DNA of 7,786 bases from Bacteroidales bacterium UBA4417 (GTDB lineage Bacteria > Bacteroidota > Bacteroidia > Bacteroidales > UBA4417): positions 13,691-21,476 of the forward strand of contig DGQJ01000364.1 in assembly GCA_002389705.1 (NCBI GenBank), read 5' to 3'. Within the stretch, counting starts at the first letter, position 1, and each line of letters opens with the position of its first letter. The notes under the pieces are model-generated. The model had not been told where the DNA came from. It worked only from the letters and a program-made list of their open reading frames with translations, and ran no database searches. The position numbers and the translations under genes were made by a program. Shown here one piece after another: positions 1-5,349 of this stretch.

Positions 1-107
1 AATGCATAAGCAACCAGTTTATGTTGTGTGTCAGAATCTTCAGAAATAAAAGAATTTTACGGCAACAATAATTTGAACCCTGTATTACTGCAGAAACACT
101 ACCTGAA
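1..107. other. Upstream segment with no assignable gene
   Basis: No gene can be assigned here. A reading frame starting at base 2 runs 15 codons to a TAA at 47-49 and could be the tail of a gene beginning outside the window, but it is too short to judge. The sequence TAATTTG at 69-75 resembles the Bacteroidota -7 box but is one base short of the TAnnTTTG spacing, so I do not call a promoter. The promoter of the first two genes may lie here or before the window. Confidence 0.4.
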
Positions 108-554
108 ATGAAAACCGAAAACAGAGTAATACTCCTGGTTGAGGACAATGCCAGTGATGTTGAGTTGACAAAAAGAGCATTGTTAAAAGAAAACATTACA
201 AATGAAGTTGTGGTTGCCGAAGATGGGCAGGAAGCGCTTAACTACATGTTTGGTGAAGGCGAGTACCATGGACGCAAAGTTCACCAACTCCCTGCATTGG
301 TACTACTGGATATCAACCTCCCGATTATTGACGGCATTGAAGTGTTGAGACGAATACGGCAGGACCCACGCACACACCGGCAGTTGGTTGTAATTCTCAC
401 ATCATCAAAAGAAGAACAGGACATATTGAAAAGTTACGACCTGGGTGTAAACAGTTATATCCGCAAACCAGTTGATTTCAACCAGTTTTCGGAAGCTATC
501 CGTTGCCTGGGTATGTACTGGCTGGTAATTAATGAACCTCCACCATCAAGATAG
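108..554 (+). CDS. Single-domain response regulator, Rcp1-like receiver
   Basis: A stand-alone receiver (REC) domain of 148 aa, which accepts a phosphoryl group from a histidine kinase or phosphorelay and acts through protein contacts, as it has no DNA-binding or enzymatic domain. The acidic pair is Glu12-Asp13, the phospho-acceptor is Asp68 (in LLDINLP), the switch residue is Thr98 and the conserved lysine is Lys120 followed by Pro121. The insertion around residues 46-62 (YMFGEGEYHGRK) and the WLVINEPPP ending match the Rcp1 family, whose members often serve PAS/GAF or phytochrome-type kinases; the partner here is unknown. The stop at 552-554 lies 6 bases before the next start, so the two genes are almost certainly co-transcribed. 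No phytochrome is present in the window, so a light-sensing role is not supported. Confidence 0.93.
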   Translation: MKTENRVILLVEDNASDVELTKRALLKENITNEVVVAEDGQEALNYMFGEGEYHGRKVHQLPALVLLDINLPIIDGIEVLRRIRQDPRTHRQLVVILTSSKEEQDILKSYDLGVNSYIRKPVDFNQFSEAIRCLGMYWLVINEPPPSR

Positions 555-560
555 AAGGAT

Positions 561-2366
561 ATGGAAAAACCTTTACGCATACTTATCGTTGAAGATAATA
601 CCAGTGATGTTGAAATTGTTAAAAGACTCCTGAATAAAGGAGGTTTTCATTTTACAGATAAGGTGGTTGATTCGAAAGAAGAATTTCTTTCGGCTATGTC
701 CGATTTTGAACCCGAACTTATTCTTTGCGACTATTCGATGCCACGGTTTGATGGCATGAGAGCGCTGCTTATCCGCAAGGAAATGGCACCATTAACACCT
801 TTTATACTGGTTACTGGTTCGGTAAACGAAGAAGTAGCCGTGGAATGTATGAAAGCCGGGGCTGACGATTATGTTTTAAAACAAAACCTGATCAGGCTGG
901 TACCGGCCGTAAAGGCAGCACTCGAAAAGCAACAAACCATACGAATGCGGCAGGAAGCCGAAGCTGCCCTCCGGATCAGCGAAGAACGGTTTAAGCAAAT
1001 TGCCGAAGCAGCCGGCGAGTTTATCTGGGAAATAGATAGTAACGGGCTATACACCTATGTGAATAAAATCAGTGAAGGCATTTTGGGTTATTCGTCGAAC
1101 GAAATTGTTGGCAAAAAACATTTTTACGACTTCTTTGTACCCGAACTGGCAGAACAACTGAAAAAGGATGCATTCAAGGCTTTCGCTGACAAATCAGGCT
1201 TTAAACGCTTCGAAAATGCCAATATACATAGGGATGGACATATTGTAATACTCTCCACTACTGGTATGCCAGTGTTGGATGCTGAAGGTAACCTACTCGG
1301 GTACCGCGGTGTAGATACTGATATTACTGAACAGAAAAAAGCTGAACTGGCCCTGCGCGAAAGCGAGGAACGATTCAGGAACCTTTATTCCAATATGGCC
1401 GAAGGGGTCTGCCTTCAGAAACTGGTTTTCGATCACCATGGCAAAGCAATTGACTACCAGATTATCGGGGTAAACCAGCAATATGAAAACATACTGGGAA
1501 TTAAGCAGGAAGATGTTGTTGGCAAACTGGCATCAGAGGTGTACGACCACAGTCCGGCTCCCTACCTGACAGTATATTCCTCGGTAGTAAAAACAGGAAT
1601 TCCTTATGCGTTTGAGAGCTTTTACGAACCCATGAACAAGCATTTCTCCATATCCGTATCTCCCTGGGATAAGGATGGGTTTGCCACCATTTTTGCAGAT
1701 ATCACGCACCGGGTTAAAGCTGAGGAAGTACTCAGGCAGGAGCGGATGATGCTTCGTACGCTGATTGATCATATCCCTGACAGTATTTTTGTTAAAGACG
1801 CACAGGCTCGTAAAACCATAGCCAATCCGGCCGACCTTATCATCATGCAGTTAGCCACCGAAGCCGAGGCTATTGGTAAAACCGACCTCGAGTTATTCCC
1901 GGGTGAAACGGGACAAGCATGGTATAATGACGATATGACTGTAATTTCATCAGGACAGCCTCTCCTGAATAATGAAGGGTATTATATTGATGAAAACGGC
2001 AACAAACGTTGGCAGGTAGCTTCTAAAATACCGTTAAAGGACGAAGCGGGCCATATCATCGGGCTGGTTGGCATAGGTCACGACATCACGAAGCAACGCC
2101 AGACCGAAGAAGAAATAAGGCAAAAAGTTAAGGAACTGGCACTTTCGAACGATGAGCTCACCAGGTTCAACCGACTGGCCATTGGCCGAGAAATGCGTAT
2201 GATAGAACTCAAACAGCATTGCAACCGGCTTTCCAAACAACTCGGGTTGGCCGAACCCTACAACCTCGATTTCCTGAAACAGGATGTAAGCCAGATGTAT
2301 GATGATAAAAATCCTTCCATCCCATTGAAAAAAACCAATCTGAAAACCGATTCGGAATCAGACTGA
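561..2366 (+). CDS. Receiver-PAS-PAS-PAS protein without kinase domain
   Basis: A 601-aa soluble signalling protein with an N-terminal REC domain (about 5-125; Glu11-Asp12, phospho-acceptor Asp57, Thr85, Lys107) and three PAS/PAC units at about 143-257, 271-382 and 396-510, each ending in a D-I-T motif and joined by helical linkers. Residues 511-601 form a predicted coiled coil containing RFNRLAIGREMRMIELK (535-551), then a polar tail. There is no His-box, ATPase, GGDEF/EAL or DNA-binding domain. The Lys107-Gln pair instead of Lys-Pro is common in receivers fused to PAS domains. It probably links phosphorylation to PAS ligand sensing and works by binding a partner. Its receiver start resembles that of the gene before it (VEDNxSDVE). 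AAGGA at 555-559 sits only one base before the ATG, too close for a good Shine-Dalgarno site; translational coupling is more likely. Confidence 0.9.
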   Translation: MEKPLRILIVEDNTSDVEIVKRLLNKGGFHFTDKVVDSKEEFLSAMSDFEPELILCDYSMPRFDGMRALLIRKEMAPLTPFILVTGSVNEEVAVECMKAGADDYVLKQNLIRLVPAVKAALEKQQTIRMRQEAEAALRISEERFKQIAEAAGEFIWEIDSNGLYTYVNKISEGILGYSSNEIVGKKHFYDFFVPELAEQLKKDAFKAFADKSGFKRFENANIHRDGHIVILSTTGMPVLDAEGNLLGYRGVDTDITEQKKAELALRESEERFRNLYSNMAEGVCLQKLVFDHHGKAIDYQIIGVNQQYENILGIKQEDVVGKLASEVYDHSPAPYLTVYSSVVKTGIPYAFESFYEPMNKHFSISVSPWDKDGFATIFADITHRVKAEEVLRQERMMLRTLIDHIPDSIFVKDAQARKTIANPADLIIMQLATEAEAIGKTDLELFPGETGQAWYNDDMTVISSGQPLLNNEGYYIDENGNKRWQVASKIPLKDEAGHIIGLVGIGHDITKQRQTEEEIRQKVKELALSNDELTRFNRLAIGREMRMIELKQHCNRLSKQLGLAEPYNLDFLKQDVSQMYDDKNPSIPLKKTNLKTDSESD

Positions 2367-2436
2367 CCATTATATGAAACTGCGGATATCATCCGGGCAA
2401 CTGAGCACCATTTCAACCTGAAATTTAAACATAATT

Positions 2437-2447
2437 TAAAAGCCCCG
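2437..2447 (+). promoter_or_regulatory. Shared 11-mer TAAAAGCCCCG, copy 1
   Basis: The sequence TAAAAGCCCCG occurs here and again at 4970-4980, the latter upstream of the hybrid kinase. Both copies lie 5' of the same dyad and promoter arrangement, but this copy is 10 bases further from the -7 box than the other. An upstream regulator site is the inference; no known regulator is recognised. Confidence 0.3.
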
Positions 2448-2500
2448 TTCTTTCACATCTGCTGCAAAACCCGGAAAGCCAATTTTACAAACCCAGCCAC

Positions 2501-2519
2501 TGTAGTGCTAATTGCTACA
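2501..2519. promoter_or_regulatory. Dyad TGTAG-N9-CTACA, candidate operator (copy 1)
   Basis: A perfect inverted repeat with 5-base arms and a 9-base spacer, centred about 77 bases before the -7 box. An identical arrangement at the same distance from the promoter occurs at 5024-5042. The position suits an activator site upstream of the promoter. The NarL-type regulator at 4173-4805 is a candidate ligand by context only. Confidence 0.45.
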
Positions 2520-2560
2520 TCACTAGTATTAAATCAGCTACAGTTGAATGCAATGAACAT

Positions 2561-2594
2561 CTATAGTGTATTTATTTTACAACTTATATTTTTG
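2561..2594 (+). promoter_or_regulatory. Promoter of the PAS kinase gene
   Basis: TATTTTTG at 2587-2594 fits the Bacteroidota -7 consensus TAnnTTTG exactly. No TTTG/TTG -33 box stands at the usual spacing; CTATAG at 2561-2566 occupies that place, 20 bases upstream. Both elements, with the same 20-base spacing and with TAC following, recur at 5084-5120. Transcription would start near 2600 and leave a leader of about 20 bases before the ATG at 2619. Confidence 0.65.
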
Positions 2595-2618
2595 TACGAG
2601 TAAAAACAATAAATTTTC

Positions 2619-4043
2619 ATGAACAAGGAAACAAATGCACAAACCATTGAACAGCTTCAGCTCGAAAATGGAGAACTGCGTTTGCAACTTGCTGTTTCGC
2701 AGGCAGCGCTCAATGCCATCAGGAATATTCATCAGGACACACTTTCGGGGCCTGGTGTAAATATTAACAACATTATTTCCACCTCTCTGAGCGAAACTTC
2801 GGCCCAAACTTTCCTGGAAAAAATGAAAGAAGGAGCGCTGATACTCGCACCCAATGGCAAAATTGTGTATTGCAACAGCCATTTTGGAGGTCTCATGAAT
2901 TTACCGGTCGAAAAAATAATCGGGGCTAGACCCCAGGATTTTGTCATGCCGGCCCAGAAACATAATTTTGAAATCCTCCTGCGTAAACAACAACTGGAAC
3001 CGGGTATAATTCACGCGCTTTTCCAACCCTCCAAAAATTGCCCGCCCATACCATTAAGCCTTTCTTTCAGCCACCTCTCAGGCAAAGGAAGCGAAGGCGA
3101 AATCGGGATAATTGCCACTGATATTTCGGAATACAAAGCTATAGAAGATCAATTGCGCGAAGCCCATAACACCCTCGAAAAGCGTGTAGCTGAACGTACC
3201 GAAAACCTGGCAAAAGCCAACGAAGAATTGTCGAAAGCCCGCATCGCAACGCTGAGCATGATGGCCGACAATATGGAGGTGATGAATGAGTTAGAGGTTA
3301 CCAATGCCAAACTGCTTACTGAAATTGGCGAACGTACGAAATCGGAAATAAAGCTGGAAGAAGCCAATGAGCAGCTCAGGGCACTTACATCGCGAATTGT
3401 AACCGTGCGCGAAGAAGAACGCACAGCGCTCTCGCGCGAAATACACGACGAACTGGGTTCGGCACTCACCGGCGTTAAGATGGGGCTTATGCACATTAAA
3501 CGCACGTTACCCGAAAACGACTCAGGCAAAGAATCCGCACAAATACAGGAGCTTATAGTCTCAATGACCAATATTATTGACGGCACCATCCGTATGGTAC
3601 GCAAAATTATTACAGACTTGCGCCCCGAAATACTCGATGAAGTTGGACTTTCGGAAGCGCTGCAATGGTACGCAGGCGAATTCGAGAAAAGAACCGGTAT
3701 TTCGATACAATTTACGGTTTTCCCCCGAAAATTTAGCCTCGATAAAAATCAAACAACTCAACTTTTCCGTATCTTTCAGGAGATATTGGCCAATATAGCA
3801 AAACATGCAGGAGCTACCAAGGTTATTGTATTTCTAAAGAAAGAACAAACACTTGTTACACTGAGGGTTAAAGACGATGGCATCGGGATAAAGGAATCGG
3901 ATATGGCCAACAAAAATTCATTCGGCCTGATCGGAATCAGGGAAAGGGCAAGCCTGATGGGTGGGCATATGAATATAAAAGGAGTTGAAGGCAATGGCAC
4001 AACTATAAGTATTGAAGTACCACTGGTTAATAAGGTAAAATAA
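2619..4043 (+). CDS. Soluble PAS sensor histidine kinase, NarX/DegS type (HisKA_3)
   Basis: A 474-aa cytoplasmic sensor kinase. Residues 9-40 are helical and run into a linker (LNAIRN), then a PAS domain (about 65-170, beginning FLEKMKEGALIL and ending in D-I-S). A coiled coil follows (about 171-265), including a segment at 208-243 that recurs in the hybrid kinase at 5346-7349. The HisKA_3 dimerization domain carries phospho-acceptor His276 in REIHDELG. The ATPase domain shows the N box (Asn392, His396), DDGIGI (419-424) and SFGLIGIRER (434-443). Kinases of this class phosphorylate NarL/FixJ regulators, and one is encoded next at 4173-4805. There are no membrane helices, so the signal is internal; residues binding a cofactor in the PAS domain are not evident. 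The start is supported by the promoter about 25 bases upstream. Confidence 0.93.
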   Translation: MNKETNAQTIEQLQLENGELRLQLAVSQAALNAIRNIHQDTLSGPGVNINNIISTSLSETSAQTFLEKMKEGALILAPNGKIVYCNSHFGGLMNLPVEKIIGARPQDFVMPAQKHNFEILLRKQQLEPGIIHALFQPSKNCPPIPLSLSFSHLSGKGSEGEIGIIATDISEYKAIEDQLREAHNTLEKRVAERTENLAKANEELSKARIATLSMMADNMEVMNELEVTNAKLLTEIGERTKSEIKLEEANEQLRALTSRIVTVREEERTALSREIHDELGSALTGVKMGLMHIKRTLPENDSGKESAQIQELIVSMTNIIDGTIRMVRKIITDLRPEILDEVGLSEALQWYAGEFEKRTGISIQFTVFPRKFSLDKNQTTQLFRIFQEILANIAKHAGATKVIVFLKKEQTLVTLRVKDDGIGIKESDMANKNSFGLIGIRERASLMGGHMNIKGVEGNGTTISIEVPLVNKVK

Positions 4044-4048
4044 AAGTT

Positions 4049-4075
4049 CAGTTTTCTCGCCTTGAAACTGGGCGA
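4049..4075 (+). other. Alternative short hairpins after the kinase stop codon
   Basis: CAGTTT (4049-4054) pairs with AAACTG (4065-4070), and TCGCC (4057-4061) pairs with GGCGA (4071-4075). The pairings interleave and, with no bases between the two right arms, probably exclude each other. No T-run follows, so this is not a standard terminator. It lies between the kinase and its regulator and could affect their relative expression, but this is weakly supported. Confidence 0.2.
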
Positions 4076-4172
4076 CGAAACGCACTAAAAACTTTAACAG
4101 CATTCAGTTAACCGGTGCAATTAAAATACAACGATAAGTAAAACTGAGATTTAAACTAAAAAAAAAGCAACT

Positions 4173-4805
4173 ATGATCAATATACTCATTGTTGATGATC
4201 ATGCCATAGTCCGCGAAGGGCTTAACCGCATTATTGCAGCTGAAAAGGACATGAAAGTAGCCGGCATGGCTAAGGATGGAAATGAAGTGATACGGGTAAT
4301 GCTCGATTCGGATATAGATGTAGTGGTTCTTGATATTTCGATGCCCGGCAAAAGCGGCCTCGACCTGATTAAAGACCTGAAACAGGTACAGCCCATGGTG
4401 AAAATACTGATGTTGAGCATGTACCCCGAAGAGCGTTTTGCCATGCGCTCCATTAAAGCAGGTGCATCGGGTTACCTCACCAAGGAAATGGCTCCCGAAG
4501 AAATTGTGAATGCCATACGCACCATATATTCAGGCCGTAAATACATTACACCGGCATTGGCCGACATTATTGCCGAGGAACTTCAGAACCCATCCGAAAA
4601 AGTTCCGCACGAACTGCTGTCGGATCGTGAATTCGAGGTCCTATGTATGTTGGCTATCGGGAAACCCGTTGTTGAAATTGCAGCATCGCTCTCCTTGAGT
4701 GAAAGCACCGTGAGTACTTACCGGATGCGCATTTTGCAGAAAATGGGGCTTAAAACAAACTCCGACCTCATACATTATGGCATTGAACACGGACTTGTAG
4801 AATAA
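4173..4805 (+). CDS. NarL/FixJ-family response regulator (REC + LuxR HTH)
   Basis: A 210-aa DNA-binding response regulator. The receiver (about 1-120) has the acidic pair Asp8-Asp9, phospho-acceptor Asp54, Ser82 at the switch position and Lys104. The C-terminal LuxR-type helix-turn-helix (about 147-206) begins LSDREFEVLCMLA and includes the recognition-helix region SESTVSTYR. Length and domain order are standard for the family. The gene lies 129 bases after a HisKA_3 kinase, the class that normally phosphorylates such regulators, so the two are very probably a cognate pair. No TAnnTTTG box is visible between them, so co-transcription is likely. The sequence before the start is an A-run with no clear Shine-Dalgarno site, common in this phylum. 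Target genes are unknown; the two kinase promoters in this window are candidates. Confidence 0.95.
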   Translation: MINILIVDDHAIVREGLNRIIAAEKDMKVAGMAKDGNEVIRVMLDSDIDVVVLDISMPGKSGLDLIKDLKQVQPMVKILMLSMYPEERFAMRSIKAGASGYLTKEMAPEEIVNAIRTIYSGRKYITPALADIIAEELQNPSEKVPHELLSDREFEVLCMLAIGKPVVEIAASLSLSESTVSTYRMRILQKMGLKTNSDLIHYGIEHGLVE

Positions 4806-5023
4806 AATATCCGGCATTAGACTCCGGCAAGATTCTGCAATTTAAACCTTAACCGGGAAACGCCCGATCGGAAACGGTTGCATGCTCTCAGCCAAAATGG
4901 TCTGGGTGTACACTGACCTGTTGATTCAATACTTAAGCCTGAAATCTACACTGACTATATCCGACCTTCTAAAAGCCCCGAATTTCGTCAGAAAAAATTG
5001 CGACCATTACCATTCCGTTTCCT
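4806..5023. other. Intergenic stretch with short repeats, no gene seen
   Basis: This is the first part of a 540-base gap, and no plausible coding region was found. It contains direct repeats of TCCGGCA (4810-4816 and 4823-4829) and GGAAACG (4856-4862 and 4870-4876), the palindrome GTGTACAC (4906-4913), and the second copy of the 11-mer TAAAAGCCCCG (4970-4980). None of the short repeats is strong enough to assign a function. Confidence 0.4.
4970..4980 (+). promoter_or_regulatory. Shared 11-mer TAAAAGCCCCG, copy 2
   Basis: Identical to the element at 2437-2447 and likewise upstream of the dyad and promoter of a kinase gene. Relative to the -7 box it sits 10 bases closer than copy 1, about one helical turn, which would keep the same face of the DNA. 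Confidence 0.3.
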
Positions 5024-5042
5024 TGTAGGCCTTTCAACTACA
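5024..5042. promoter_or_regulatory. Dyad TGTAG-N9-CTACA, candidate operator (copy 2)
   Basis: Same arms, same 9-base spacer and same distance to the promoter as the dyad at 2501-2519: 41 bases from the end of the dyad to CTATAG in both cases. The spacers differ in sequence, so the arms appear to be the conserved part. Confidence 0.45.
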
Positions 5043-5083
5043 CTATTTAAAGGAAAATAATTACATAAAAAGAGCACCATCCT

Positions 5084-5117
5084 CTATAGCCGGATATATA
5101 TTGTCCGGCTATTTTTG
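5084..5117 (+). promoter_or_regulatory. Promoter of the hybrid kinase gene
   Basis: CTATAG at 5084-5089, 20 bases, then TATTTTTG at 5110-5117, which matches the Bacteroidota -7 box and is followed by TAC as in the copy at 2587-2597. Transcription would begin near 5123 and produce a leader of about 220 bases before the ATG at 5346. The promoter overlaps an inverted repeat (5086-5112), so the same bases could instead be read as a terminator. Confidence 0.55.
5086..5112 (+). terminator. Perfect 9-bp hairpin followed by T-run, possible terminator
   Basis: ATAGCCGGA (5086-5094) and TCCGGCTAT (5104-5112) form a perfect 9-bp stem with a 9-base loop, followed by TTTTG (5113-5117). In RNA this has the form of an intrinsic terminator for read-through from the regulator gene ending at 4805, although the U-run is short. 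It coincides with the promoter call at 5084-5117; both functions are possible. Confidence 0.4.
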
Positions 5118-5253
5118 TACTAATCTTTTTCAGTCCTGGTAAAAAGAGAGTTATTAAAACACCAGGAAACATTAAAAGCTGAGAATCTACCTAATGAATC
5201 AAAATTAATTGAATATCTGAAACACTGAATATCCGTTGAAAACCTTGAACCAT

Positions 5254-5349
5254 ATGCCTGGAGCAAGACGTTCAGCCATTGAATCATCTGAGAAACGCAA
5301 ATTAAAAATTGCTTCACCCAAAACAAGTTACCCTATTTTTATGTTATGA
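5254..5349 (+). CDS. Candidate 31-aa leader peptide overlapping the kinase start
   Basis: A short ORF in the leader of the hybrid kinase mRNA. It starts at ATG 5254 and ends at TGA 5347-5349, which overlaps the kinase ATG at 5346-5348 in the ATGA arrangement typical of translational coupling. The predicted peptide is basic (MPGARRSAIESSEKRKLKI at the start) and not recognised. There is no Shine-Dalgarno site, and 31 open codons can occur by chance, so it may be only an untranslated leader. If translated, it could tune expression of the kinase. Expression is unproven. Confidence 0.25.
   Translation: MPGARRSAIESSEKRKLKIASPKTSYPIFML

Larger units (their letters stand above)
2367..2618. other. 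Promoter-bearing intergenic region before the PAS kinase
   Basis: This 252-base gap holds no plausible gene. It contains the 11-mer TAAAAGCCCCG at 2437-2447, a dyad TGTAG-N9-CTACA at 2501-2519, a third half-site giving a perfect 7-bp inverted repeat (ACTGTAG 2499-2505 with CTACAGT 2538-2544), and a core promoter at 2561-2594. No clear intrinsic terminator follows the stop codon at 2366. Confidence 0.6.

Noticed and set aside
69..75. TAATTTG as a promoter for the first gene
   Set aside because: Spacing is one base short of the TAnnTTTG consensus and no upstream box is convincing.
108..554. Light-sensing (phytochrome) system
   Set aside because: The receiver is Rcp1-like, but no phytochrome or bilin-binding GAF with a suitable Cys context is seen in the window.
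3149..3604. 151-codon minus-strand ORF inside the PAS kinase gene
   Set aside because: Ser-rich shadow of a strong kinase reading frame with intact motifs on the + strand.
4049..4075. H-type pseudoknot
   Set aside because: The pairings interleave, but no bases are left to span the first stem, so the two hairpins should be alternatives rather than coexist.
5120..5326. 68-codon minus-strand ORF in the hybrid kinase leader
   Set aside because: It lies antisense to a region with a well-placed + strand promoter, and the product is not protein-like in any recognisable way.
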